Below are positions 17,686 through 26,036 of a stretch of DNA of 64,000 bases, in pieces. The position numbers were made by a program, and so were the translations under genes. The stretch's first letter is position 1. Each line of letters begins with the position of its first letter. The DNA lies in NCBI GenBank assembly GCA_934448295.1, contig CAKSEY010000005.1, positions 128,524 through 192,523 on the forward strand. The letters are read 5' to 3'. The notes under the pieces were generated by a model, which was given only the letters and a program-made list of their open reading frames with translations, was not told where the DNA came from and searched no databases. Source of the stretch: an uncultured Oscillospiraceae bacterium. GTDB taxonomy: Bacteria > Bacillota > Clostridia > Oscillospirales > Ruminococcaceae.

Positions 17686-18303
17686 ATGGATAAGTTTGTA
17701 GTTACCATTGCCCGCGGCTTCGGCAGCGGCGGCAGAACCATCGGAAAAATGCTTTCAGAGAAGCTGGGCGTGAAGTTCTACGACAAGGAGCTGTTAAGGA
17801 TAGCTTCCGACGAAAGCGGAATAAACGAGGCTCTCTTCGGGCAGAGCGATGAAAAGACAAAGAACGGTCTGTTCGGAAAGCCCGGAGTTTATAAGGGCGG
17901 AGTCATTGCCCCGGGAAAATCCGGATTCATCTCTGAGGAGAATCTGTTCAACTATCAGGCTATGGTGATAAAGAAGCTGGCTTCTGAGGAATCCTGCGTC
18001 ATAGTCGGGCGCTGCGCTGACTATGTGCTGCGCGGCGAGCCGCATGTGGTACGCGTGTTCATCTACGCCGACGAGGAGCAGTGCATAAAGAACGCCGCCG
18101 AGGTCAAGGGTATCACCGACCGCAAGGAGGCGATAAAGACCATCACCTCCACCGACAAGGAGCGCGCGGCTTATTACAAGGCGCACACCGGCAGGGAGTG
18201 GATCGACGCCAGAAACTACGACCTGTGCCTTAACAGCGGGGATCTGGGATTCAGCAAGTGCGTTGATATTATTACGGATTTTATCAGGACTAAATTAGGA
18301 TAA
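17686..18303 (+). CDS. Cytidylate kinase-like family protein
   Basis: A 205-residue P-loop protein with ARGFGSGGRTIGKMLSEKLG (9-28) and a conserved VIVGRCADYVLR segment near 105-117. Annotated family members are cytidylate-kinase-like (AAA_26) proteins of unproven substrate; true Cmk is about 220 residues with a different lid. It is 18 bases after livF behind GAGGGAGGAAG, so it is probably the last gene of the liv operon. A paralogue is at 44211-44810, sharing the same motifs. Confidence 0.8.
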   Translation: MDKFVVTIARGFGSGGRTIGKMLSEKLGVKFYDKELLRIASDESGINEALFGQSDEKTKNGLFGKPGVYKGGVIAPGKSGFISEENLFNYQAMVIKKLASEESCVIVGRCADYVLRGEPHVVRVFIYADEEQCIKNAAEVKGITDRKEAIKTITSTDKERAAYYKAHTGREWIDARNYDLCLNSGDLGFSKCVDIITDFIRTKLG

Positions 18304-18312
18304 TATCCCAGG

Positions 18313-18340
18313 GGGGCTTTGGCGTAAGCCCCTTCTTTAT
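18313..18340 (+). terminator. Terminator of the liv operon
   Basis: GGGGCTT (18313-18319) pairs with AAGCCCC (18326-18332), followed by TTCTTTATT. Confidence 0.75.
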
Positions 18341-18371
18341 TGTGCCGGGATATAATTTTTAATTTTAGTAC

Positions 18372-18400
18372 TTGACAATTTGCCGTATAAATAGTATAGT
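18372..18400 (+). promoter_or_regulatory. Promoter for the NhaC-type antiporter
   Basis: TTGACA (18372-18377), a 17-base spacer and TATAGT (18395-18400), about 44 bases before the start codon. Confidence 0.8.
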
Positions 18401-18443
18401 TATATTATGGTTGTATCAAAGTATGTCTAAAGGAGTCGAATCA

Positions 18444-20066
18444 ATGAAAAAACATCTGGGCAAGATCATCATTGGTCTTTTTGTCGTGGCGTTTCTGGTG
18501 CTTTGCATCATTCTTGCGCCCATCACCGAGGCGATCGGTACCCTCTGGTCGCTGCTGCCGCCGGTCGTTGCGATCGGTCTGGCGCTTATCACCAAGGAGG
18601 TTTACTCCTCGCTGTTCATCGGAATACTCACCGGCGGCATAGTCTACGCGGCTGCCTCCGGCACAGGGTTTGAGGGTATGTTCACCGCCGTTATCCAGGA
18701 CGGCCTTATCTCCAACCTGGCGGATTCCTACAACGTCGGAATACTTGTGTTCCTCGTTGTGCTGGGCGTTATCGTTGTCCTCATGAACAAGGCGGGCGGA
18801 AGCCGCGCTTACGGCGAATGGGCAGCCTCCCACATCAAGGGCAGACGCGGCGCAGCGCTGTCAACGTTCCTGCTGGGCGTTATGATATTTGTGGACGATT
18901 ACTTCAACTGCCTTACCGTAGGCTCCGTAATGCGCCCGGTAACGGACAAGCATAAGGTGTCCCGCGCGAAGCTTGCGTATCTTATCGACGCCACCGCCGC
19001 TCCTATCTGCATTATCGCGCCTATCTCCTCATGGGCGGCTGCGGTCAGCGGCACCGTGGAAGGCGTAAACGGAATCAGCCTGTTCATCAGCACGATTCCC
19101 TACAACCTGTACGCGCTGCTGACAATACTGATGGTGGTGTTCCTTGCTGTGACCGGATTTGATTACGGCCCCATGAAAACGCACGAGGACAACGCCGCAA
19201 AGGGCGACCTCTTCACCACCAGGAACAAGGTCTACGAGGACGACGACCAGCCGAAGCACTCCAAGGGAAAGGTGATCGACCTTATTCTTCCGGTGATCAT
19301 TCTCATAATCCTCTGCGTGCTCGGAATGATCTACACCGGCGGCTTCTTCAGCGGAACCAACTTCATTGACGCATTTGCGAACTGCGACGCTGCGTATGGA
19401 CTGTCGCTCGGCTCTGTGGCTGCGCTTATCGTTATCATCATCTACTTTATCTGCCGCGGAGTTCTTAAGTTCACAGAGTGCATGGATTCCATCGCCGCCG
19501 GCTTCAAGCAGATGGTTCCCGCGATACTTATCCTCACCTTCGCATGGACGCTCAAGACCATGACGAACCACCTGGAAGCAGGCGCGTATGTTTCCGGACT
19601 AGTTCGGAGCGCTACCGCAGTGCAGATACTCCTGCCCGTGATACTGTTTATGGTTGCAGTGGGACTTGCATTCGCAACGGGAACCTCCTGGGGAACGTTC
19701 GGAATACTTATCCCGATAGTTACCAGCGTGTTCAGCGCAGAGCTTGCGAACGTCTCTGAGACCGGAGTTATCCCGCAGATGGTTATCGTCTGCATTTCCG
19801 CGTGCCTTGCCGGTGCCGTATGCGGCGACCATTGCTCCCCTATCTCGGATACCACCATCATGGCTTCCACCGGAGCGCAGTGCGACCATGTAAACCACGT
19901 TTCAACGCAGATGCCTTACGCGTTCACCGTGGCGGCTGTGTGCATGGTCGGCTACTTTATCTCCGGCTTTATCCAGAACGTGTTTGTCGTGCTCGGAATT
20001 TCCATTGTGCTGATGCTCGTGGTGCTGTTCGGAATCAAATTCGTTGTTGACAGAAAGAAAAACTGA
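18444..20066 (+). CDS. Na+/H+ antiporter NhaC family protein
   Basis: A 540-residue membrane protein with about twelve helices. The NhaC-family motif GDHCSPISDTTIMASTGAQC is near residues 463-482, preceded by GTSWGTFGILIPI. The family exchanges sodium or organic acids against protons, and some members are malate/lactate antiporters, so the true substrate is open. The start at 18444 follows AAAGGAG and gives a normal first helix; the upstream open frame from 18372 overlaps the promoter. It would fit with a sodium-coupled ATP synthase in the same cell (inference). Confidence 0.88.
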   Translation: MKKHLGKIIIGLFVVAFLVLCIILAPITEAIGTLWSLLPPVVAIGLALITKEVYSSLFIGILTGGIVYAAASGTGFEGMFTAVIQDGLISNLADSYNVGILVFLVVLGVIVVLMNKAGGSRAYGEWAASHIKGRRGAALSTFLLGVMIFVDDYFNCLTVGSVMRPVTDKHKVSRAKLAYLIDATAAPICIIAPISSWAAAVSGTVEGVNGISLFISTIPYNLYALLTILMVVFLAVTGFDYGPMKTHEDNAAKGDLFTTRNKVYEDDDQPKHSKGKVIDLILPVIILIILCVLGMIYTGGFFSGTNFIDAFANCDAAYGLSLGSVAALIVIIIYFICRGVLKFTECMDSIAAGFKQMVPAILILTFAWTLKTMTNHLEAGAYVSGLVRSATAVQILLPVILFMVAVGLAFATGTSWGTFGILIPIVTSVFSAELANVSETGVIPQMVIVCISACLAGAVCGDHCSPISDTTIMASTGAQCDHVNHVSTQMPYAFTVAAVCMVGYFISGFIQNVFVVLGISIVLMLVVLFGIKFVVDRKKN

Positions 20067-20077
20067 TCAAACATCAA

Positions 20078-20118
20078 AGCCGCCGCTTCCCTTTTGTGGA
20101 GCGGCGGCTGATTCTTTA
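20078..20118 (+). terminator. Hairpin after the NhaC-type gene
   Basis: AGCCGCCGCT (20078-20087) pairs with AGCGGCGGCT (20100-20109), followed by GATTCTTT, which is a weak T-tract. It is probably the terminator. Confidence 0.65.
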
Positions 20119-20124
20119 AAATAG

Positions 20125-20390
20125 AGGGCTTTTTTTCAGCCCCTTCAAACTGTCGAAAAACTGTAAAATTTGCGCGTAGCGCTATCGCTTTTCGCTACCT
20201 TTTGCCGTGCAAAAGGTAGTGGGGGTGTGGGGGCAAAGCCCCCGCCACTCCGCACGAAGTGCGGCTTTACGCCCCGAAAGCGCTAAAAGGGGTGTGGGGG
20301 AAAAACAAGAGTTTTTCCCCCACAGTTTCTATAAAATTTGCTGTCATTAGAACTTTTTCGACAAGCTGAAGGGGCTGTTTTTTAGCCCCT
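20125..20390. repeat. MITE-like element with imperfect terminal inverted repeats
   Basis: The left end (20125-20163) and the reverse complement of the right end (20350-20390) share CAGCCCCTTCA and TGTCGAAAAA in register. The ends are therefore inverted repeats of about 35-40 bases around a core of about 190 bases. The core holds several nested hairpins: CTACCTTTTG/CAAAAGGTAG, GTGGGGG...CCCGCCAC, CCGCAC/GTGCGG and GGGGGAAAAA/TTTTTCCCCC. There is no open reading frame. It could be a non-autonomous mobile element or a structured RNA. Confidence 0.6.
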
Positions 20391-20405
20391 ATATTTTATG
20401 CAATT

Positions 20406-20579
20406 TCAATGCTTTCTCATGTAGAAATACAGCGCCCACTGCCCCGCCGCAAGTAAGGCAACCAGTATCACAATAATGACCTGAACAGCTCCCCAGAAGT
20501 TCATCAGCAGGGCTATCAAAACCGCCGCGATGGTCATTATGACCGCATTCCTGAGAAACGGCTTCGCCTGATTCCTCAT
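20406..20579 (-). CDS. Small two-helix membrane protein coupled to folD
   Basis: A 57-residue protein starting MRNQAKPFLRNAVIMTIAAV, with hydrophobic segments at about 12-30 and 33-51 and a basic end YFYMRKH. It resembles no family I can name. Its ATG overlaps the folD stop by four bases (ATGA, 20576-20579), so translation is probably coupled. It is the last gene before the MITE-like element. Confidence 0.7.
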   Translation of the reverse strand: MRNQAKPFLRNAVIMTIAAVLIALLMNFWGAVQVIIVILVALLAAGQWALYFYMRKH

Positions 20580-21418
20580 CTGCTCTGGATACGCTTAGCC
20601 ATGACGGTGTTCTTCATCAGCATGGCAATGGTCATGGGGCCAACGCCGCCGGGCACCGGAGTTATCCAGGAAGCCTTCTCCGCGCACTCGTCGAATACGC
20701 AGTCGCCGCAGAGCTTTCCGTCAGCGTTGCGGTTGATACCCACGTCGATAACTACCGCGCCGGGCTTCACCATGTCGCCGGTAACGAATCCCGGTCTGCC
20801 GACAGCCGCCACCAGAATATCCGCCCGGGCGCAGACCTGCTTTAAGTCCCTGGTGCGGGAGTGGCATATAGTCACCGTCCCGTTCTCGTGGAGAAGCAGC
20901 ATTGCCATGGGCTTTCCAACTATGTTGGAGCGCCCGATTACCACGCACTCCTTACCGGATACATCGACCCCGGTGCTGTGGATAAGCTCCATGCAGCCCG
21001 CCGGAGTGCAGGGCAGGAACGCGTAATTTCCTATCATTATCTTTCCGACATTTGAAGCGGAGAACGCGTCAACGTCCTTCAGCGGGGAAATACGCGCGAT
21101 GACCGCCTCCTCGTTGAGGTGCTTCGGCAGCGGGAGCTGTACCAGTATTCCGTTGACCTTTTCGTCCGCATTGAGCGCGTCGATTAGCTCCATGAGCTGC
21201 TCCCCGGTGGTCTCGGCGGGAAGCGCGTATTCGTAGCTCTTTATCCCGCAGACCTCGCACGCCTTTTTCTTGTTATTGACATATACGCGGCTGGCGGGGT
21301 CGTCGCCTACGATAACTACCGCAAGTCCTACGTCCAGACCCTCGCGCTCTATCTCCCGGCGTACCTCTTCCTTTACCTTTGCGGATACTGCCTTTCCGTC
21401 AATTATCTGTGCTGCCAT
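20576..21418 (-). CDS. folD: Methylenetetrahydrofolate dehydrogenase/cyclohydrolase
   Basis: FolD interconverts methylene-, methenyl- and formyl-tetrahydrofolate in one-carbon metabolism. The 280-residue product has the catalytic Tyr/Lys segment SRVYVNNKKKACEVCGI (about 42-58), the VNGILVQLPLPKHL motif, and the NADP-binding VVIGRSNIVGKPMAMLL. The chosen start gives MAAQIIDGKAVS, the normal family N-terminus, and overlaps the lgt stop region by 20 bases. A longer frame upstream is only the shadow of lgt's acidic tail. Confidence 0.95.
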   Translation of the reverse strand: MAAQIIDGKAVSAKVKEEVRREIEREGLDVGLAVVIVGDDPASRVYVNNKKKACEVCGIKSYEYALPAETTGEQLMELIDALNADEKVNGILVQLPLPKHLNEEAVIARISPLKDVDAFSASNVGKIMIGNYAFLPCTPAGCMELIHSTGVDVSGKECVVIGRSNIVGKPMAMLLLHENGTVTICHSRTRDLKQVCARADILVAAVGRPGFVTGDMVKPGAVVIDVGINRNADGKLCGDCVFDECAEKASWITPVPGGVGPMTIAMLMKNTVMAKRIQSR

Positions 21419-22562
21419 CAGAATTTTCCTCGCTTTCCTCGTTGTGTGCGGCTTCTGTTTTCTCTGCGGGAGTCTCGGCGCTTTCCTCTGCGGGAGCTTC
21501 CTCCTGCCCTGCGGCGCCGTCCTCCGCTGCGGTTTCTTCGTCAAGTGTTATGTCCTCTGCGCCCTCCGCAAGTATACTCGGAGCCGCCTGCTCGGACTTC
21601 TTCTCCTTCTTTTTGCGGAGCCGCTCCGCTTCCGCCGCTGCGTCTGATTTTTCAAGCTCGCGGCAGGCTTCCGTGTTGACGTAAAGCGGAATATGCTTCT
21701 TCTCGGTAAGTATCTTGAACACAATGACCATGATCGTGCAGGCAACGAAGCATACCGCCGCAACTACCTGAGATATCCTCAGCTCCCCCGCCATAAGGCT
21801 GTCGGTGCGGAGCCCCTCTATCCATGCCCTGCCAAGGCCGTACCATGCAAGGTACATCAGCATTATCTCGCCGTCAAAGGTGCGGAGCTTCTTCGAGTAG
21901 AAATGAAGCGCGATGAAGCCCACAAGGCACCACACGCTCTCATACAGGAAGCACGGGTGAACCAGCGCGCCCGCCTCGAGGTGATCCCTCGCGATTATGT
22001 CAACGCTGGTCATGCCGAAGAGCCAGTCGTCCGCGCACTGCGCGCCGAAGGCCTCCTGATTGATGAAGTTGCCCCATCTGCCTATCATCTGACCTATCAG
22101 GAATCCCAGGGAGGCAAGATCAGCCATCGCCCGGAAATTCACCTTGCGTATCTTGCAGGCGATGAAGCCGCACAGGAATCCGCCGATAACGCCGCCGTAT
22201 ATCGCAAGCCCGCCGTCCCGTATGGTGGTGAATGTGGTGATGAAATCGTAGTCTATGCCGTTCGGGTCAAGCGTCTGGAATACGCAGTAGTAAATTCTTG
22301 CGCCGAGGAATCCGCCGATAAGCGCCGCGAAAACCACATCGAACATTCTGTCCTTGTTTATTCCGAAGCTCCTGGCGCGCTTATTCGCGTAGAGGTACGC
22401 CAGGATAACGCCTATCGTTATCAGCACACCGTACCAGTATATCTTTATCCCGAAAAGCTCAAAGCCCTGGCGGTAGCTTATCGTGAAACCGCCGAACAGG
22501 TTCGGGAAGGTCAGCTCCACCTCCGGAAAGGCGGAGGCAGCAGTAATAAGTGATGTCAACAT
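21399..22562 (-). CDS. lgt: Prolipoprotein diacylglyceryl transferase with long acidic tail
   Basis: Lgt adds diacylglycerol from phosphatidylglycerol to the lipobox Cys of prolipoproteins. The membrane core (about 1-285) has the HGGLAIYGG-like segment DGGLAIYGGVIGG and the signature IGRWGNFINQEAFG (about 162-175). The C-terminus extends about 100 residues past the usual end: a Lys/Arg stretch (RLRKKKEKK), then a Glu/Ala-rich region ending EESEENSDGSTDN. The tail is cytosolic and low-complexity. It starts 2 bases after the M16 gene and overlaps folD. Confidence 0.95.
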   Translation of the reverse strand: MLTSLITAASAFPEVELTFPNLFGGFTISYRQGFELFGIKIYWYGVLITIGVILAYLYANKRARSFGINKDRMFDVVFAALIGGFLGARIYYCVFQTLDPNGIDYDFITTFTTIRDGGLAIYGGVIGGFLCGFIACKIRKVNFRAMADLASLGFLIGQMIGRWGNFINQEAFGAQCADDWLFGMTSVDIIARDHLEAGALVHPCFLYESVWCLVGFIALHFYSKKLRTFDGEIMLMYLAWYGLGRAWIEGLRTDSLMAGELRISQVVAAVCFVACTIMVIVFKILTEKKHIPLYVNTEACRELEKSDAAAEAERLRKKKEKKSEQAAPSILAEGAEDITLDEETAAEDGAAGQEEAPAEESAETPAEKTEAAHNEESEENSDGSTDN

Positions 22563-22563
22563 A

Positions 22564-23835
22564 TCAATCCTCCGTTGGAACTATAACGGACAGGCAGCAG
22601 CTGTTCTCGTCAAAGCCGCTGAGCCGTTTCAGCATTCCCTCGTAATCAGCCGCAGCCGCAAGCTCCGCATAATCGAACGCAGAGGTGCCCGTGAGCGCCG
22701 CGTCTGACAGGTTCTGCGCCACGCTTTCCACGTTGTTGTAGGAGCGCACGCTGTCGCCGTAAAGGTACTTCTTCGCCCGCAGGAACGCCTCCTCGGACGG
22801 CGGGCAGCCCTTCAGGCGGCGGTACTCCGCGCGGACTTCCTCGGCAACGCGGTCAGGCTCGTCAGATTCGCCGTATATTCCGGGAATGAAGAAGCCCCTG
22901 CCCATCATAATGCTGCTTTCAAACGTCTCGTTTATCAGCCCCTTGTCGCGCATTGTCCGGTAGAACTCCGTGCTTGCGCCGACAGAGGTGTCGTTCATCA
23001 GCGTGTGGTAGATGTATTCCTCGGTCATTTCCCTGCCGGAATACGCGGGCATTTTGAAGCCCAGCGCGAAATTCGTCTTGCCAAGCGGCATTGCGGTCTG
23101 TACGCGGCGGGAGACCACCTCCGGCGGCTCCTGCTCCATGATGGAGACCACGTTCTGCGCGCTTCTTGTAAGCAGGCAGCGCTCGCAGACCTCCACGGCG
23201 CTTTCAAGGTCAAAGCCGCCCGCTATGCACAGGTACATATTGGACGGGTCGTAGAATGCGTTGTATACGTCGTACAGCAGCTTGTCCGTGATGAGCGCTA
23301 TGCTCTCCGGGCTGCCCGCGATATCCTTCTGCACGGGGTTCCTGCTGAACATACCCTTGTACAGCTCCATGCAGACGCGCCAGCCGGGATTGTCGAGATA
23401 CATGGTTATCTCCTGCGTGATTATCCCGCGCTCCTTTTCGACGTTCTCAGGCGTGAAATAGGGGTGCTGTACGAAATCCAGCAGTATCTCCAGATTCTTC
23501 TCAAAATTCTCGGAACAGCTGAAATAATACCTCGTGCTGTCGTAGGAGGTACCCGCGTTGCAGGAGGCGCCCGTCTCCGCGAATCTCGCGAAAGCCTCCT
23601 TTTCGGGTGCCTCGAACAGCTTGTGCTCGAGGTAGTGCGCGGTGCCGTCCGGGATATGCACCGGGGCTCCGCCGTCAATGCTGTAACAGTTGTCTATCGA
23701 GCCGAATTTCACGGAAAACTGCGCTGTCACCGTGGAATAGCCATTCATAGGGTACAGCAGCACGGTAACTCCGCTGCTGTGGGTGTATTTGTAGTATTTC
23801 TCGCCGAGCCTTGCGCTCGTTATCTCCTCCAGCAT
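22564..23835 (-). CDS. M16 family zinc peptidase (YmfH-like)
   Basis: A 423-residue insulinase-type peptidase. The inverted zinc motif HYLEH is in GTAHYLEHKLFEAPEKEAF near residues 67-85, with the distal Glu region about 75 residues later. It is the catalytic half of a pair with the upstream M16 protein; B. subtilis has the same pair as YmfF/YmfH. An ATG at 23835 and a GTG at 23838 are both possible; the ATG is preferred because AGGAGG is 7 bases upstream. It shares one base with the stop of its partner. Confidence 0.92.
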   Translation of the reverse strand: MLEEITSARLGEKYYKYTHSSGVTVLLYPMNGYSTVTAQFSVKFGSIDNCYSIDGGAPVHIPDGTAHYLEHKLFEAPEKEAFARFAETGASCNAGTSYDSTRYYFSCSENFEKNLEILLDFVQHPYFTPENVEKERGIITQEITMYLDNPGWRVCMELYKGMFSRNPVQKDIAGSPESIALITDKLLYDVYNAFYDPSNMYLCIAGGFDLESAVEVCERCLLTRSAQNVVSIMEQEPPEVVSRRVQTAMPLGKTNFALGFKMPAYSGREMTEEYIYHTLMNDTSVGASTEFYRTMRDKGLINETFESSIMMGRGFFIPGIYGESDEPDRVAEEVRAEYRRLKGCPPSEEAFLRAKKYLYGDSVRSYNNVESVAQNLSDAALTGTSAFDYAELAAAADYEGMLKRLSGFDENSCCLSVIVPTED

Positions 23836-25106
23836 CACTTCGCCTCCTCGGGGGTCAGGGTGTAGACTGTATCAAGGCAGTACATACGGCAGACCTTCAT
23901 AACGCGGTCTGCTGTCACCTGCTGTATGTTTTCTATGAACTGCTCCGGCGTAATGAACTCCGGGTCGGTTATCTGCGTGGAGTACCACATGGATATAGCC
24001 GCTGCGGAATCGTAGACCCCGCGCACGCTCTCGATAGCGTCAAGCTTCGCGTGCTCCAGCTCCTCCCCGGTGACTCCCATCATGCTGATGTTCATGAACT
24101 CCGCCATCACCGCGTGCTCCGTCTTGGCGATATTCGCCGGGTCGACCCCCGCGTATACGGTGAGCGTTTTCTTGAACCTGCTGGAAGCGCCCGCGCAGTA
24201 ATAGCACAGCGACTGCTTCTCGCGAATGTTGGTGAAGAAGCGTGATGTGGTCATTCCGCCGAGTATCTGGGTCAGCAGCACGCTGGCGTAGCGGTCGTTT
24301 ATCTGCGGAGCCTTGAAGTACATGCGCAGGATAGCCTGCTGCATCTTTATCTTATCTCCGGTGCGGAAAACGTCCTCCTTTAGCGGGCTTGGCTTCGCCG
24401 CAGGAGTCACTATCTCCCCTCGCTTCAGACCGCCGAGCCGCTCAGCCATGAGCGCTTCGCTCTGGGCGAAATCGCTGCACCCCGCCGCGAAAATCTCGAT
24501 GTGCGCGTGCTCCAGCATATTCAGGTAAGCCGCATACGCGGACTGAGCCGTCACCGCCTTAGCCTCCTCAACGGTGCCGTTCACGGGAGCTCCGCAGGGC
24601 TCGCCCTTGTAGGCAGCCTTTCCGCCCTGCTGCGCCGCAAACAGCCGCTTGTCGCCCTTTACGCTCATGATAGCGTCAATAAGCTCCTGCCGCATTATCT
24701 CCACCTGAGCGGGCTCAAACGCGCCGTTTTCAAGCTTCGGGTCGAGGATACAGTCAAGCAGCAGGCCGCAGCACTCCTGCTCCAGCTTTTCGCCGTACAG
24801 CGTGTAGCGGTCGTCAATGAAGCTTATGCTGAAGGTCATACTCCGGGAATCAAACTCGCAGCCGAGGTTGTCCGAGAGCGAAGCGCCGTAAAGGTCGGAA
24901 TACTTCTCGGTGAGCCTGGTGAGGTTCGGATATTTACGGCAGCTGTCGGTCAGGATATACGGTATCATCGCATAGTCAGACCGGGTACCGCTGCTGAAAT
25001 CTGTGTAAAAGGTTATAGATATACGGTTGGTTTTGAAGCGCCCGTCGGTTATCCGCGAAAAGAATATCCCGTCGGAAAGCTGTTTTCTGTCCAGTATTTC
25101 AAACAT
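23835..25106 (-). CDS. M16 family peptidase-like protein (YmfF-like, non-catalytic partner)
   Basis: A 423-residue M16 fold without an HxxEH motif; the corresponding region reads LTRLTEKYSDLYGASL. It has the C-terminal M16 segment SRFFTNIREKQSLCYYC. In paired M16 enzymes the inactive half supplies a substrate-binding Arg/Tyr pair. The start at 25106 leaves no gap to AGGAG (25107-25111), which is odd; the real start could be a nearby non-ATG codon such as CTG at codon 5. The promoter at 25132-25160 rules out starts much further upstream. Confidence 0.88.
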   Translation of the reverse strand: MFEILDRKQLSDGIFFSRITDGRFKTNRISITFYTDFSSGTRSDYAMIPYILTDSCRKYPNLTRLTEKYSDLYGASLSDNLGCEFDSRSMTFSISFIDDRYTLYGEKLEQECCGLLLDCILDPKLENGAFEPAQVEIMRQELIDAIMSVKGDKRLFAAQQGGKAAYKGEPCGAPVNGTVEEAKAVTAQSAYAAYLNMLEHAHIEIFAAGCSDFAQSEALMAERLGGLKRGEIVTPAAKPSPLKEDVFRTGDKIKMQQAILRMYFKAPQINDRYASVLLTQILGGMTTSRFFTNIREKQSLCYYCAGASSRFKKTLTVYAGVDPANIAKTEHAVMAEFMNISMMGVTGEELEHAKLDAIESVRGVYDSAAAISMWYSTQITDPEFITPEQFIENIQQVTADRVMKVCRMYCLDTVYTLTPEEAK

Positions 25107-25131
25107 CTCCTTTATAAATCTATACTGATAT

Positions 25132-25160
25132 AGTATAGCACATATAGCGCTTTTTTTCCA
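25132..25160 (-). promoter_or_regulatory. Promoter for the M16-lgt-folD operon
   Basis: TGGAAA (minus strand, 25155-25160), a 17-base spacer and TATACT (25132-25137), about 25 bases before the first gene. Confidence 0.6.
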
Positions 25161-25219
25161 GTACCTTTCTGTGAAAATTAGCAGAAAAGAATACTTTCGG
25201 GGCATATATCAGTAGTATG

Positions 25220-25249
25220 AGAAAAAAGGGACTTTTGCAGCCCCTCTGT
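25220..25249 (-). terminator. Terminator of the uvrX-yolD-dtd-methyltransferase operon
   Basis: On the minus strand GGGGCT-GCAAA-AGTCCC is followed by TTTTTTC, directly after the methyltransferase stop. Confidence 0.75.
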
Positions 25250-25255
25250 TTCATA

Positions 25256-26020
25256 TCACTCAGCAGGCTTGACCGCCTTCATTCTGAGCCTTACATAATC
25301 CGCGTACCACTTTCCGTCCCTGAACAGCTCGCCGCGCAGGCTGTCTGCGGCGCTGCGGATAATTTCGCGGCGCTCGTTCTCGTCCGTTATCACCCCGAAA
25401 GCGTTTTTGGCGAACATCTCTATCCACCCGGCTGCTCCGTCGTCGCCTTTAAGCTCCGTGGGGCGCTCGAAAAGCGTGGCATACCTTACCTCGAACCCCG
25501 CCTGTTCAAGCAGGGCGGAATACTCGCCTATCGTCGGGAAAAATTTGCCCGTGACATATTTGCTGCCGCGCTTTTCAAACTGCTCCGCCAGAGCCTTATG
25601 TATGCGACCGCAGTTCCCGTGGCCGCCCATCTCAAACACGAGCTGCCCGCCGGGCTTCAGGGCGCGGTAAATGCAGGAAAGCATATCCGGCTGCTTTTCG
25701 CGGTCTATCCAGTGGAACACCGCGTTTGAGAACACGGCTTCCGCCGGCTCTGCCGCTGTGAAATCCGTTGCGTCCGCCTGTATAAAGCTGATATCCGGAA
25801 AGCTCCTTTTGGCAAGCGCAAGCTGCTCTGCAGAAGCGTCCATTCCCACGACCCGGAAGCCTTTCTCCCTGAGCAGCCCCGAAAGCGCGCCGTTTCCGCA
25901 GCCGAGGTCTATAACAAGGCTGTTTCGCGGAAGCTCCAGAAGCTCGGTCACTCCCTCTCCATATTTATACACGAACGAAAAATCCGAGGTGTATTTGTCT
26001 GCATTCCATGTGATGTTCAT
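25256..26020 (-). CDS. Class I SAM-dependent methyltransferase
   Basis: A 254-residue methyltransferase resembling trans-aconitate methyltransferases. Motif I is LVIDLGCGNGALSGLLREKG (about 36-55), motif II VVGMDAS, and the post-motif VFSNAVFHWID is typical of the Tam group. The substrate is unknown. The start at 26020 is chosen because CCGGAGG lies 10 bases upstream; a longer frame from 26044 overlaps dtd. The short gap to dtd suggests cotranscription. Confidence 0.85.
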   Translation of the reverse strand: MNITWNADKYTSDFSFVYKYGEGVTELLELPRNSLVIDLGCGNGALSGLLREKGFRVVGMDASAEQLALAKRSFPDISFIQADATDFTAAEPAEAVFSNAVFHWIDREKQPDMLSCIYRALKPGGQLVFEMGGHGNCGRIHKALAEQFEKRGSKYVTGKFFPTIGEYSALLEQAGFEVRYATLFERPTELKGDDGAAGWIEMFAKNAFGVITDENERREIIRSAADSLRGELFRDGKWYADYVRLRMKAVKPAE

Positions 26021-26036
26021 AGGTTTATCCTCCGGT

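Noticed and set aside
18372..18443. Upstream start for the NhaC-type antiporter
   Set aside because: The extra 24 codons overlap the promoter and the proper start at 18444 has AAAGGAG.
20125..20390. Insertion sequence with transposase
   Set aside because: The element is under 300 bases and has no open reading frame, so at most it is non-autonomous.
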